NCBI GenBank assembly: GCA_028023455.1
Contig: JAQFVV010006208.1
Coordinates: forward strand, 6,682,963-6,746,962
Reading direction: 5' to 3'
Origin: Epiperipatus broadwayi
Lineage: Eukaryota; Onychophora; Udeonychophora; Euonychophora; Peripatidae
DNA: 64,000 bases
Positions within the stretch are counted from its first letter, which is position 1; every line of letters begins with the position of its first letter. Below the pieces are notes generated by a model. It was not told the origin of the DNA and did no database searches. It saw only the letters and a program-made list of their open reading frames with translations. Below are positions 12,323 to 23,880 of this stretch, piece after piece. The position numbers were made by a program, and so were the translations under genes.

Positions 12323-13097
12323 AAGATATTATAGCAAAATAAAGAAAAGAGTGATTTTGGTAAATTTATGTTTGTTTATAAAATCTTCTTAAAATAAAAA
12401 AATCAGAAAAAACATCTACTAATTTCTGAAGCTATCTTGTTACTCTGCCACTATTACAGATGTTCATATTCCATATAATGAGAACGTATTCACTATCTGA
12501 AATGTAATTACGTAGAACAATGAATAGCATTTATTAATTTTAAGTCAGCTTACAAAAGAACGCTGAGACATGATCATATGGTTATATAGATATATTTAAA
12601 TTTAATATATTTAAGGGTTTATATAGATATAAATTAACCAATAAATGGAATTTCTGATATATAAATGAAGTTAAAACCTGCTTATTGCATTTTAATACAT
12701 CTTGGTTATTGTTTTAACTTCATTTATATAATGGAGTTCTCATTTATTAATTAATTTGCATTTATATTAACTCATTAAAAATATTAAATTAAAATACATG
12801 ACTTGCTTATGGGAAAATCTTAATTTCAGTTGGGATACAAGAAATGTTGCCATTCATTGTATGTCTACTTTTTTAACTGTAACATCAGCTACTAGCTTAT
12901 CCATCATATCATGAATGGCTAAGCAAAAGTCATCATCATCGTCATCATTTTTTGATAAATAATAGCTATTGTTTTCTTTCAGCCTACAGAACCAGTTTGA
13001 TTGGCCTGATTGGCTGCTATTTCTTTTATACACCTTTGCTGTGAAGTTTCCTTTTATGAATTAATTTACATCTATACATATGGAATATTTGAATACA

Positions 13098-13475
13098 AAT
13101 ATAGTATATATACTTTTAAGTTAGATGAAATCAGAAGGGATTTGAACCCAGATTTTAAGCTCCCTTTATTCATCCATTAAATCTTTTACAAACGATATAT
13201 ATGACTGCATACATGTAAAAAAAAAAAGATCTCCAACATCTATTACCTGTTGAACCAGCACTCATCAGTTGGTCCGGATCATCATCTCCCATATATATAT
13301 ATATATAATCAACTGATGAGTGCTGGTTTAACACGAAATATGTATATTGGAGATCATTTATCTTTTTCACATGAATGTAATCATGGGTATCGGTTGTATA
13401 AGACTTAGTGGATGATTTAATAGAGCTTAAAAATCTGGTTGAAACCCCTCTAATTACTTCTATACTTATATATAT
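13098..13475. mobile_element. foldback element family H
   Basis: Outer arms agaagggatttgaacccaga and the matching ggttgaaacccctctaatt, with inner tcttttacaaacgatat/atcggttgtataaga pairs. Two hammerheads face outward from the centre: a damaged minus copy (13232-13272, GUAA instead of GAAA) and an intact-looking plus copy. A (TA)n tract separates the cores. Confidence 0.72.
13309..13350 (+). ncRNA. hammerhead ribozyme (family H)
   Basis: Stem I TCAA (13309-13312) pairs with TTGG (13347-13350). Core CTGATGA (13313-13319), GAAA (13335-13338), and AUA immediately 5' of TTGG as NUH cleavage triplet. Stem II begins GTG and ends CAC, with a less regular centre than the copy at 23031. Confidence 0.68.
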
Positions 13476-14023
13476 ATATATGTTGAATTAAATATTTTCA
13501 TGATTCTTTTACATTGATAAAGAATAGAGATAAAGAGATTATATTCATGTAAACAGACATTTTTTAACCTTCTGGTGTGGCCAGGAAACCATTAATTACT
13601 GAGAATTCTGAGGCTAAAGAAGTTTTTCTCTATTAAACTATACAGTAGCTTCTTTGTTATGGTTTTGTGAACATCTCTTGAAGTTTTATATAAAATGACA
13701 CTTCCACTTTGCCTGCAATCCAAGAACTTATATGAAACACAAATGTAATCACTGATAACTATAAGAATGAAATTTTTATTCATTGTAAATGTAAACAATA
13801 CTACATCAAAATTTCTCAATTTTAATTTGGCAGTTAAACAATCATTTCTGGGAGATAATATTATTTATATATTAGTCGAGGAGATCTTCAGTCTCACAAT
13901 ATTCCCATATTTTATAATACAATTTCCTCTTCTTCTTCCTTTCCTTATGGAAATATTCACATATTATACCATTTCCAACCTTCTTATATACTTAACAATA
14001 CTATTTTTTATACCAAAATTTTA

Positions 14024-14063
14024 CTCTTACAGTTTCGACTGTCCTGCAATCATCATCAGAGAA
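14024..14063 (-). ncRNA. hammerhead ribozyme (family G)
   Basis: Minus strand: CTGATGA (14053-14059), stem II GATTG/CAGTC (one wobble) around CAGGA, GAAA (14033-14036), CUGUA with GUA at 14028-14030. All invariant core bases are present. Confidence 0.72.
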
Positions 14064-14081
14064 ATAGAATTATAAAGATCT

Positions 14082-14118
14082 CTGCTGATGATTTCAGGAT
14101 AGTTGAAACTGTAAGAGT
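14082..14118 (+). ncRNA. hammerhead ribozyme (family G), shortened stem II
   Basis: Core CTGATGA (14085-14091), GAAA (14105-14108), GTA triplet (14111-14113). Stem II is 3 nt shorter than in the mirror copy and pairs poorly, so activity is doubtful. Confidence 0.5.
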
Positions 14119-14234
14119 AAAGTTTTGATATAAAAAATAATATTGTTAAGTGTATAAGAAAGTCGGAAATGGTATGACACACATATTTTATAATGTAAAT
14201 TTTCAAATGTTTTTTTCATATATATATTAGGCCA

Positions 14235-14590
14235 ATAAACATCACATGATCATCATTTTCTATGCTTGCTTATAACTGTTATTAAAACAAGCAAAACTCT
14301 CTATATGTATTGCCACTTCCTGCAAGCCAGAGTAATCAATGGATGCCAGAAGGCTTGTGCATAAAATTTCCATGTAGTGTCTACTCATCCAATATTCCCA
14401 GAGTATCTAGGTGTAGTGCTCTCAGATCCAAGGCTCCTCACTGACGAAGGCCACAAGCCAGAAACTAGTCTGGGGACATTGGATGAGTAGGCACTAGATT
14501 GGGGATTTTATGCACAAGCCTTCTTGCATCCATTGATTACTCTGGCTTGCAGGGAGTGGCAATACATATAGAGAGTTTTGCCTGTTTTAT
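14235..14590. mobile_element. foldback element family A, near complete
   Basis: Left end aaacatcacatgatcatcat, then aaaactctctatatg and a roughly 110-bp arm. After an inner block (gatctgag-like) comes the plus-strand hammerhead, then the inverse arm to tatagagagttttgcctg. The left arm loses homology with the right arm 2 nt beyond the predicted ribozyme cleavage site (14401-14403 against 14468-14470). Confidence 0.78.
14435..14476 (+). ncRNA. hammerhead ribozyme (family A), intact
   Basis: Stem I TCCTCA (14435-14440) pairs with TGGGGA (14471-14476). Core CTGACGA (14441-14447); position 7 is free in the consensus. Stem II GGC/GCC around CACAA, GAAA (14461-14464), then CUA-GUC with GUC as cleavage triplet after 14470. 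ACUAGU is palindromic, so stem III could form between two RNAs. Confidence 0.83.
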
Positions 14591-15034
14591 ATACATATTA
14601 TTTTTACTTTTTCTAGAATTATTTTTAATTTTTAGTCAAAAAAAAAAAAGAGATCACATCTAATTTTTATTTTTAAACCTTTATTTATTCTAAGTTTGAA
14701 TGTGAAATCTAAAGCCAATCTTGGACCCAATATATGTTGATAAATAATGTAGAATAGTTTTTTAATATTCTGCTATGGGGCAAAAGATTCGCATGCATTA
14801 ATTAGCAAAGAAACGATAGAAGGAAAACAATACTTATCAAGTTAGCCAAATGCTGATTACTGAAAGTTTATTATTTTTCTGCCTTATGTTACCCTATAGC
14901 TAAAAACTATATATCTATTCTCTGACCAATAGTTGAATGACTTATGAGGGAAAAAAAATTAAACTTTTTTTAAAATCAAAAAAAAAAAAATTCCAAGTTT
15001 TATCATACTGAGATTTGATCATAGACATAGACAA

Positions 15035-15525
15035 TATGTAGATAATTATCAACTATTATGGTAATAAATATTATTTTATTCCAAAATTTATTAGTAAAAT
15101 AATCAAGTCATACATCATGTGACTTTTTTTTTTTACTATTATAGTTTTACTTTTGGCTTTAGCAAGGTTATATTGCTAATGTTATTAATATATGGTTTAG
15201 CTGAAAATTATTCAAGTCCTTATAGTTATTTAAGTTAGATAGCTGGATTTGAAGACATAGATGTCTGAAATTTTCAAATTTTCTACTTAGTAGTTAAGTA
15301 TTACATAAATGCTGCACTCGAGTTAGTATTTTAGACCTGGTGTCTGAATATTCTAGCACCTCACTGAGGAGAGCCAACAGCTCGAAACCGGTCTGGGGAT
15401 AGGGATAATTCTAGAATGCTTTTTCTTCTGGCATTTGTCGGAAAAGCTTGTTTAGGACTACTAGCACGCTCATTTTATTACAAAATTTATTACCGTAATA
15501 GTTGATAATTATCTACATACTTTTG
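15035..15525. mobile_element. element family D with terminal inverted repeats and hammerhead
   Basis: Ends are inverted copies: tgtagataattatcaactat (15037 on) and atagttgataattatctaca (ending about 15520). Inside are a gtctgaa-rich segment and a plus-strand hammerhead. Related copies lie at 23.69-23.88 and 55.99-56.24 kb. Confidence 0.68.
15358..15399 (+). ncRNA. hammerhead ribozyme (family D), intact
   Basis: Stem I CCTCA (15359-15363) with TGGGG (15394-15398). Core CTGAGGA (15364-15370). A perfect stem II GAGC/GCTC closes a CAACA loop and leads directly to GAAA (15384-15387), then CCG-GUC with GUC at 15391-15393. The stem III strand ACCGGU is palindromic. Confidence 0.83.
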
Positions 15526-15640
15526 TAGAATTTATTTTATTATATATAAATGTGTAGGTAATAAGATATATATTAAAAAATTAATCATTTTTAAGTAAGT
15601 ATAATGGTATATGTTTATATGTATTTGTATATGTTTTATA

Positions 15641-15685
15641 GCTCTGAGAAAGTTCGCTGGGCAATTGAAATTGTCAGATAGCTTA
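15641..15685 (+). repeat. hammerhead relic
   Basis: The order ctctgagaa, gctgggcaatt, GAAA, ttgtc follows families B/F, but the core is CTGAGAA (G8 to A with C3 kept) and stem II no longer pairs well. Treated as dead. Confidence 0.45.
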
Positions 15686-16494
15686 ATTTTAATTCAATAA
15701 AATAGGTATTGAAAAAAAACAAAAATTATATGGATTTATTTGAAGGTTATATATAAGTGCGTATCATATCAAAAGAAAAGAAATAAATATAAATTTTAAT
15801 AAGTATTAACTTTTAAAACTAGTACTTTTGTGTCCTACTTTTTTCTTTATTATTTGTTTTCATAAAATTTTGAAATGGACGGACGCATACTTAATAATAG
15901 AATTTATTAATCCAAAGATAAAGAAAATGTAAAAGAAGTTATACTATTAAAAATATGTTGTAAAAGAGATAAAGGAAACAAAAAAAAAAAAGATTTGGAT
16001 TTTCAGTAAGATGATTAATAAAATAGTAGAGAAAAAAATGGAAAGTTAAGAAAATAAAGATGCAGGTTAAAATGCATGTATAAAAATCTGAAAATAGGAT
16101 AAAGTGTATGGCAATTATAAAGAGAGAGAGAATGATTGTGAGAGAAAAAATACGTTTGTTTCATTATAGTACATTAAAACAGTTTGGAAACGAAAATAAG
16201 ATTTCAGAAGTGAAGTAAATAATAATAATGATGATGATAATGGTAGTGGTGGCAGTAGCGATAATGATGATAAATTATTAGTAAAACTATTGTTACACAT
16301 AAAAGTATATAATAGAGCACGAAAGTCTAGCAATGATATAAAATCCAATCTCATTATTAAAATCAAGAAAAAAGAAATTGATAAAAGTAAGCAGTAAATA
16401 TTTTGAGCTAAAAGAATTGGAGGGAGGTGGGTTTGAGAATAGAATATTATTACTATTAATTTTTGTTATATATATGTAATTGATTTTTTAATAG

Positions 16495-16638
16495 TGACAC
16501 CTGAACTTCCTGAAGAATTGCCAATCACATCTGAGCCATCCATAGTGTCGCAAACTACACCTGATGATGAAGTAAGCTTTCAACAAATTACGGAAATAAC
16601 TCAAGAATCTGTATTGGAAAAAAGTGAAAAATTTAAAG
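16495..16638 (+). CDS. acidic linker exon of a titin/twitchin-family protein
   Basis: Small exon of 144 nt (48 codons), acceptor atag, donor gtaata, phase 1 at both ends and open throughout. The product (VTPELPEELPITSEPSIVSQ, later QQITEITQESVLEKSEKFKG) is rich in Glu, Ser, Thr and Pro with no domain fold, so it is probably a flexible spacer between Fn3(B) and the Ig domain. Support comes from phase, splice signals, position and the equivalent 39-codon exon at 38.6 kb, which also opens VP and contains a SEEI/PEELPI-like start and an acidic end. The two linkers are far more diverged than the domain exons. It may be an alternatively spliced spacer; transcripts would tell. Confidence 0.75.
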
Positions 16639-18269
16639 GTAATAAATGTTATAATTAAATCTTGCTTTTATATTTTTTATTTTTTAAAAAGATCGAAAAT
16701 TAAAAAAAAGCTTTAGTTATTAATTCAAAATCATTAAAAAATTTAAAAATAAATTTAAATAACATAATTAACGATTTTGCAAATAGTTTTTCATTATTTT
16801 TTTACTTTTTTTATTTATAAATTTGCCTTATTCAGACATTGAATTCTTTTTTGAACATTTAAAAATAAATTATGCTAAAAAATATTCTTATCAATACATT
16901 TTAGGATAATCAGTTATTTAATTGATAACTTATAGAGATATATAGAATCTTACAATATTATGAGTAAGAGCATTTTAAGTGCATTCTATCAATATATTAT
17001 CACAAAGTTAATAAACTTTTATGCATTTTAATTTGACTTGAGAGAAATATATAACACTGTGTTCTCCTCATATCTTCCTGTCCTCAGAAATTTCTTCTAT
17101 AGTTAGACAATCTTCATCAATAAACAATATATAGTACTTGTGAGTTTTCCAGTAAACCAAGCAATCCTTATTTTTGATAAATATACAGTTTTGAGGGCTT
17201 ACAATCCACCGAAGATGTGTTGGTTATTAAATTAAAACGAAATTAGTATATCGATTGTTAAATTTTTAAAAAATAAATTCTAATATATTTCATTAAAAAG
17301 TTCTATTTCAATTTTTTTTTTTTTACTTATATAATGTGGGAAGCCATGAGACGCTCTTAACATTATCGTTCTGTGATTCACTTTAGCATGTTTGTTTTTG
17401 TCAGCAGTTTTTTTGGTTAATTATCACAATGATAAAAATTTGGAACCTTCCTGTGCAGCGGACTATTTGCAAAGGTATGCTGCTGACATGAATAAAGTGT
17501 AAATATTGTATTTATATTTTTTTCTGTTACATTAAAAAAAAAAGAAAGAAAATAAACTGTAAATATTGTACTTAATTTATTTACAATGATTTTTTTTTTA
17601 AATAATAGTAATAAAATGTAAATATTAAATACAATTTATAGCAAGCATTTTTTTTGTATACAATTTTTGAAGGTCCATGAAACTGTAGATTCATAAAAAT
17701 ATGGGCTGCCATCTTAGTTTACTGGAAAACTCTCAAGTATCCCATATACATTACAATCAACAACAAAATGGTTTCAGACTTTCCTCTTGTTATTGTTTTA
17801 ATAAATTTATCATAAATTATCTATCTATCTACAACCTGCTGCTAAAATCTTTTATTTGTATGTTACATGTACATATCACCACCTTTATTAATGATATTCT
17901 GCTAATCTGTAATAACACAGAATAGCAGCGCAATTATAATTTAAATTTAGATATAACATGATTAAAAAATTAATTGGTAACCTTTACCTGAAAACATCTT
18001 ATTAATAACTTCCTACAAACAGATTAAAGCACTTTTCATATCGCAAAACATTGATTTTAATTAAATAGATTTAGAATAGTTTTTATTTAAAAATAAAATG
18101 TATAAATTTTAAAATAATCAATTTATTTAATATTGAAGTATATTTTAATGAACTATTGAATATAGGATATAATAGAAACAATATTTTAGGTACATTATAT
18201 GAGTTTATATATATGGTGAAAGAAAATTATTGAAGAGAAAATATGGATTTCATTATTGTATGTAAATGA

Positions 18270-19460
18270 TAGTGTCACATGATTGCCATTTTCTATGCTT
18301 ACATAAGCTGTTATTAGCAGTAATGTAATGTGATGTATTGTGGCTTCTCCTTAAATGAAGTCAAGAATATCTCAGCAATTATACCCTGATAAACCTGTTA
18401 GCCACTTTATTTTCCATTCCCCACTCTAAATTTTCCCATATTCTGCTCTATCCCATTTCCACAACATAATCTTTGTCAACTCTATAACCTCTATATCTAA
18501 ATCCCCCTTATCTTTCCCCAAACCCAGCATAAAAAACAATAATTCACTTTCTGTATAATCACTTTTTTCATATTTATTCTTCCATAACTTCATTATATGT
18601 ACCCTTTCTGTTTTCAAGCATTTGCATTCAATTAACAGTAGTGTCACCCAGTGAGAGCCTTAGTAATCGGTGGATGCAAGATTTATACACAAATATTCCC
18701 ATCTAGTGCCTACTCATCCAATATTCCCAGATTAGTTTCTAGCTTGTGGCTTTCATCAGTGAATAGCTTTGGATATGAGATCACTATACCTAAATCTAAG
18801 GATTTAATGCAGCCCTCCAGCAGCCAACTTTTATCTATTTAGTTAACTATAAAGCTAGGAGAGCAAAATAAAAAATTTAATCTGGGAATATTGGATCAGT
18901 AAGCACTAGATGGGGATTTTTATGCACAAACCTTCTTGCATTCATTGTTTCATGAAGTTTTTACTGGGTGGCAGTATTGTATAATTTGCTACTGATATTA
19001 ACAGTTTGTGTAAGCATAGTAAATGATGATCGATGATGTTTTGGTGGTTTTATACCATTCCTGCCTTTAGGATAATGGTATCTGGTTTTTAATAATCCAA
19101 GAACACCAAAATGCATAGATGCCGAGCTGGGTTTGGATCTACATGACTATAAAAATGAATGAGCTTGGATTGAAAACATTAATGTGTTTTCATTTTGAGC
19201 TCTTAGCTAAATTTATAGTTAACTAATTAAGTAAAAGTCGGCTGTTAGAGGGTTGCATCAGATTCTTAGATCTAGGTGCAGTGCTCTCAGATCCAAGGCT
19301 CCTCACTGATGAAAGCCACATGCTGTAAACTAGTCTGGGAATATTGGATAAATAGGCACTACTAGATAGGGATTTTATGCACAAACCTTTCTGCATCCAT
19401 TGATTACGAAGGCTTGCACTAGGTGGCACTACTGTATGGAGAGTTTGCTACTGATAATAG
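18270..19460. mobile_element. family A elements, nested or rearranged
   Basis: Outer atcacatgatgt-like blocks near 18.27 and 19.04 kb enclose a copy with a minus-strand hammerhead (18725-18765). A second, oppositely oriented partial copy follows (19.10-19.45 kb) whose core is CTGATGA at 19306 but with GTAAA in place of GAAA. Ends read gtggcactactgtatggaga. Confidence 0.6.
18725..18765 (-). ncRNA. hammerhead ribozyme (family A), slightly degraded
   Basis: Minus strand: CTGATGA (18753-18759), stem II AGC/GCT around CACAA, GAAA (18736-18739), CUA-AUC. AUC is an allowed triplet, but C15.2-G16.2 is lost and stem I has wobble pairs. Confidence 0.55.
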
Positions 19461-19949
19461 TAGAGTATGTGGTAAAATATATCAATGGCATCTTATTTTA
19501 TTACTGCATTTACTGGTAAGTTAATTGTTAATGGATAAGATGCTATTGATAAAATCAATTGTCAGTGTGGGCCAAGTTTTACTGATTAGTTGAAATATGC
19601 ATTAAAAAAAAAGAATTTATGAATAGCAACTAAGAAACTATATCTGCAGATCATTCAGTTATTTGTAATGGAAGTTTTTGATTTAACAGTGCTTTTTATT
19701 TTGAATGTGGGAAATGATTTGAGTTAAAAGAAAAATCAAACATTTTATAAATACACCTAAACCTTGCTTAGTGATTGGCTACTCAGCAATATTTCACAAT
19801 AGTGATCATCATCAATTTGTACCCACTATTTCGATTTACATTCGATTATTCATTATAACGATCGGGAAAATTTTTTTTATTTTTTAAATTTAGAGCATAT
19901 AAACTTAAAATATATATAATTAATGAATCTATAATACTATATACTGTAC

Positions 19950-20115
19950 ATATAAGTGTTGAATGTCTTTAGAAAAATTAAACCTTATTTAAATATAATG
20001 TACAGTACTTGGATTATTTAAATAAAGTTTAATTTTTCTAAAGACATTAAACACTTATATTAGATGATGAAATAGTCCAATATATAAATACGGTACAGTA
20101 TTATGTAAAAATAGT
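19950..20115. repeat. inverted pair of family C tails
   Basis: Left copy (gttgaatgtctttagaaaaa) and right copy (tttttctaaagacattaaac, then gatgatgaaatagtccaa) mirror each other about 20010. These are the 3' tails of the ribozyme-SINE seen whole at 53.6 kb; the heads and ribozymes are deleted. Confidence 0.6.
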
Positions 20116-20764
20116 TATTGATTTTATAACTTCGTTAAAAATGTTGTTTATACCAAAGTGGTTTCAAATCAAAAGAAAAACAACATTTTAAAATGCCAGT
20201 GTTGAATTAGAAAAAAAATTAAAAAGAAAAACAGATTGCATTTAAAATAAGTGTTAATGAATATTTTTTTAATATGTACTTTATTCCTAAGTTAGTGTAC
20301 TTTTTTAGCTTTAGGACGGCCAGTTTTTTCCCCATAGACCCCCATTATAAATACATATTCTGTATACGATATTCTTGCTTAACGATGAGTTTTAGAGAAC
20401 CAATTGCCATCGCTAAGGGGGGGTAAAGGTGTATAATGAATAATTTATTAAAGAAACTATGTAATTGTGTGTAATTATAGATATAAATTATTGAAAGACT
20501 GTCCATTCAAGTGGGAATGTTAATTGTATGATTTTAATAAGACTGATTTTTTAAAATGTTTTATTTAACTTAGAAACTCTGTTTGTTTGTTTAGGATAAA
20601 TTTTCTAAGTGAGTTTTAACAGACTTTTCTCAAATAGGATTTTCTTCAAATTTTGTCATATGTTAGCAATTGATGGCAGTGAAATTTGACATTTGCTAAG
20701 TTTTTTAAGCCTGGCAGTCTTAAGGTGTTTAAAATAATAATATTGAGAGTATCTGTTATGACTG

Positions 20765-21265
20765 TACTAAAACAGGCAAAACTCTCCATACAGTAGTGCC
20801 ACTCGGTGCAAGCCAGAGTAATCAATGGATGCCAGAAGGCTTGTGCATAAAATCCCTATCTAGTGCCTACTCATCCAATATCCCCAGACTAGTTTCTGGC
20901 TTATGACCTTCATCAGTGAGGAGCCTTGGATCTGAGAGGGATCTGAGAGCACTGCACCTAAATCTTAGGATCTAATGCAACCCTCCAGCAGCCACCTTTT
21001 ATCTCTACTTAACTACAAAACTATGAGAATAAAATTGAAAACACAATAATATTTTCAATCTAAGCTCATTAGCTTATATACTCATATAGGTCTGAACTCA
21101 GTTCAGTACCCATACATTTTGGTGTCGTTGGTTATTTAATAACCATAGCCACCACTATTCTACTAGGCAGGATTGGTAGTAAACCACCAAACATCACATG
21201 ATCACCTTTTCTTAATAACAGTTATGAGCAAGCATAAGAAAAGTGATCATGTGATGACTGTACTC
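20765..21265. mobile_element. family A element, long form
   Basis: Left arm aaaactctccatacagtag onward, minus-strand hammerhead, then the long inner block: gatctaatgcaaccctcca, a ttttatctctacttaacta segment, and tttggtgtcgttggttattt. It ends in a small palindrome of aaacatcacatgatcac at 21184-21258. The long form is also seen at 30.6-31.0, 33.1-33.5 and 59.0-59.5 kb. Confidence 0.68.
20881..20922 (-). ncRNA. hammerhead ribozyme (family A), intact
   Basis: Minus strand: stem I TCCTCA (20917-20922) with TGGGGA (20881-20886), CTGATGA (20910-20916), stem II GGT/GCC (one G-U pair), GAAA (20893-20896), CUA-GUC with GUC at 20887-20889. Confidence 0.8.
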
Positions 21266-21269
21266 AGTT

Positions 21270-21440
21270 TATTGACCTTCAGGAGTGCGGATCCTGGGAA
21301 TAAGTTGTCTCCCGCTGATTTCTTTTGCTGCTTCACTCTTGTGACGCTGTTGCCTCAAAGTCAACAAAGAAAAGTGCGTGTTGCTTTCCCCCCACACTTT
21401 ATATACTTCCAGTACTTTTGTTTTCTGGAATAATTAAGCT
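21270..21440 (-). mobile_element. LTR fragment of the Gypsy-like element
   Basis: Blocks ttcaggagtgcggatcctgg, ctgatttcttttgctgcttc and gtgttgctttcccccc resemble the LTR-like end at 44.61-44.75 kb (ccttcaggagctgaaatcct, gatttcttccactgcttcat, gttgctttctacccccc) in the same order. Confidence 0.5.
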
Positions 21441-21989
21441 CATTGGGGAAAATTTGAATGATGGATGTATTATCAGTTTAATCTTGCCTTTGTAAATTTA
21501 ATTCGTATTTTAACTCGTACTAATTAAATTTCCTTCACTATCTGAGATTTATTTTTTCCTTCTGATAATAATTACAATACATTTTAATTAAATATTTTAT
21601 ATTAAAGCAATTCTCTTAATCTTATTCTGGTTATTTATCATTTATCTATTTTATTTATCCTCTCTGTAAATTAATTTCATAACTTACGACTTATTAAATT
21701 ACATATATTTCAGCGTTGAAATGAATAATATTTCTATAATATTATTCATTAAGTGGATAATCTCTAGTCTAATATATGACCAATAAAATTCATTATTATG
21801 ACATTAAAATATTTCAGGATAATTCCCTCTATTGTTCATTATAGAGATGTTGGCAAATCAAATCTCGAATGTATTGTTATCAGTTCATTAAGTTTTCAGT
21901 GTTGCACATGCAAGAGTATATTGTTTTTAAAAAGTCTAAAAATAAAAAGCTTTTATAGACAGTTCAAATATAAATAAAACAAATTTTAT

Positions 21990-22565
21990 TTGTATTTATG
22001 TATTGGACTATTTCCATTACCTATGTCTTTAAAAAAATTTGACTTTATTTAAATATTCCAAATACATTCAACTGTTAGTAATAGCGCACAGGTTAGTATA
22101 TGCACAACATTTCAAAAGGGATTATTCTCCCCTCTTCTTCAGGTGTGGCCTGACTAGTGGCAGTCCTAGCATAGGAATCGAACGTGGACCCTTAGATTTT
22201 TGAGTATTGAATTTTAAGATAACGCTCTAATCAACTGAGCCATCCCTTAGATTCTTGACTACTGAATTTTAAGGTAATGCTCTAACCAACTGAGAAGACT
22301 CAGTTGGTTAGAGCATTACCTTAAAATTCAATACTCGAGAATCTAAGCGTCCAGGTTTAATTCTCATGCTAGTACTGTCACTGGTCAGGCCAGCAACACC
22401 TGAAGAAGAGGGGAGAATAATACCTCTCAAAATGTTGTGCTATTACTAACAGTTGAATGTATTTGAAATATTTAAATAAAATTAAATTTTTCTAAAGACA
22501 TTCAATACTCATATTCGATGATGATGATGGCAATAGTAATGTATAAATACAACTAAAACACCATC
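21990..22565. mobile_element. family C ribozyme-SINE, head-to-head pair
   Basis: Two copies of the tRNA-headed element meet at about 22285 (cagttggttagagc with its complement gctctaaccaactg). Each has, from the centre outward: tRNA-like head, ctagtactgtcactggtcag, hammerhead, cagttgaatgtatttg, and the ttaaatttttctaaagacat tail. The minus ribozyme (22105-22146) has core CTGAAGA and GAAA. The plus one (22395-22440) has AAAA instead of GAAA. Confidence 0.72.
22105..22146 (-). ncRNA. hammerhead ribozyme (family C)
   Basis: Minus strand: CTGAAGA (22136-22142), stem II AGGG/TCCCTT, GAAA (22110-22113), then UGUU-GUG, where the family consensus is CGUU-GUG. Stem I CAC pairs with GUG. Core complete, but stem III has changed, so this copy is a moderate candidate. 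Confidence 0.55.
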
Positions 22566-22954
22566 ATCACAAACCTTCAGGAAAATACCAATACAAATCT
22601 TAATTTCTCTTGATTGTAAAGGTTACTTTAAATTTTAATTTCTACATTATAAAGATTTCTTTTTTGAGTTATTTAAAAAATGAAAAGTTTATTTTTTAAA
22701 AATGCCTCTTTCATAAACAAAATAATTATATTTTAAATTACAACTGTCAAATTCTCTTAGCTCACATCTTTGTCGCCATGCACTTTAGATAAATATTGTA
22801 ATGACTATTATTAATCCTTTACTAAACTAGAGATTATCTCTAGCATAGATATAAATTTTAAAACTCAATTAAAGTTTAATATATCTGATTTTTTAAAATT
22901 AAACACACAAACACATGGAATTATTCACATTTCTTTTTCCCCACATATAATATC

Positions 22955-23175
22955 TTTATAAATATATTAAATAATCTCAATATTACCACACATTCTTTTA
23001 AATTCATATAAATAAAGATATAATAAAAGACCAACTGATGAGTGCTGGTTCAGCATGAAATGCATCTTGGGGATTTTTTGTCTTTTATTTTATCTTTATT
23101 TACCTGAATTTAAAAGAATATGTGGTAATATTGAGGTTATTTAATATATTTATAAACAAAATAATATTGGATTTG
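22955..23175. mobile_element. foldback element family H with one central hammerhead
   Basis: Arms 22960-23030 and 23085-23160 are inverted copies (ataatctcaatattaccaca with its complement, cttttaaattca/tgaatttaaaag). A single plus-strand ribozyme fills the loop. The arms differ from those of other H elements, so the same ribozyme sits on unrelated arms. Confidence 0.72.
23031..23070 (+). ncRNA. hammerhead ribozyme (family H), intact
   Basis: Stem I CCAA (23031-23034) with TTGG (23067-23070). CTGATGA (23035-23041), stem II GTGCT/AGCAT around GGTTC, GAAA (23057-23060), then U-GC-AUC with AUC as cleavage triplet just 5' of TTGG. Confidence 0.82.
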
Positions 23176-23689
23176 AGTTTTAATGTGTGATAATTTTTTT
23201 TTCAAATATAAAATAGATTGCAATATTGTTTTTATTCTTCATTTTAATTAAAATTGGGATAATAAGAAAAAGATCCTAATACTATAAAGTAAAAAATAAT
23301 CTATGTGTAAAATATTTTATAATAAATGCTTTTATTTACTATGGGAGTACTAAAAAATTAAAAATCATATATATAATATTTTATAATAAAAGCTTTTAGC
23401 GTCCACTAAGAAGCCAAATAATAAGTGTTTTCTTCATCCGTAATTGGCGTTTTTATATTTAATTTGAAATAAAAGTGAGGGATGATCAGAAATTAATCAA
23501 TTCAGTCACTGATTTTTATGAGATTGAATTAATTATTTATTTCTGGATATCCCACACATTTATTTTAAGTTAAATTTAGTTAAAGAAGACAATTTTGAGG
23601 TTTATGATTCATAGTAAAAAAAATATTTATTATATAATATTTTTTATTATAAAGAAATAAAGTCATGTCATATGACCTAATTTAACAAG

Positions 23690-23880
23690 CTTGTATTACA
23701 AATACTATATATAGAGCTCACAAATAAGCTTTTAACAAGCTTTGCAGAATAGCCCCAGACCGTTTTCTGCTACTGGCTTCCTCAGTGAGGTGCTAGGATA
23801 CCGGTCTGGGGTTGGGGATATTCTGCAAAGGTTGTTAAGAGCTTATTTGCGAGCTCTATATATAATATTTTTTATATACA
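23690..23880. mobile_element. foldback element family D
   Basis: Arms agagctcacaaataagct and agcttatttgcgagctct with tttgcagaat/attctgcaaa inside. The minus strand at 23753-23792 has CTGAGGA and GAAAA-CGGUC with a 2-bp stem II, a weakened hammerhead. The right arm resumes at ccggtctgggg (23802), 5 nt before the predicted cleavage site. Confidence 0.65.

Larger units (their letters stand above)
13962..14175. mobile_element. foldback element family G with two hammerheads
   Basis: Arms of about 85 bp are inverted copies (tataccatttccaacctt with its complement at 14150-14175, and ccaaaattttactcttac with its complement). A hammerhead sits at the inner end of each arm, the two cores being 25 bp apart. 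Confidence 0.75.
11404..16494 (+). other. intron between Fn3(B) and linker
   Basis: Donor gtaaga, acceptor atag ending at 16494. Packed with foldback elements: family A (11.46-11.76 and 14.24-14.59 kb), 12.09-12.32, family H (13.10-13.48), family G (13.96-14.18) and family D (15.04-15.53). A small ribozyme-free foldback lies at 12658-12731 (atataaatgaagtt arms). The paralogous intron at 38.5 kb is only 81 bp. 15.7-16.49 kb shows nothing recognisable. Confidence 0.8.

Noticed and set aside
13767-14075. 102-residue frame with transmembrane-like character
   Set aside because: Overlaps the family G foldback and its ribozyme; low-complexity T-rich translation.
22295-22345. Functional tRNA gene with A box
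   Set aside because: No consistent acceptor stem or anticodon arm, and it is always joined to the ribozyme and tail; it is a SINE head.
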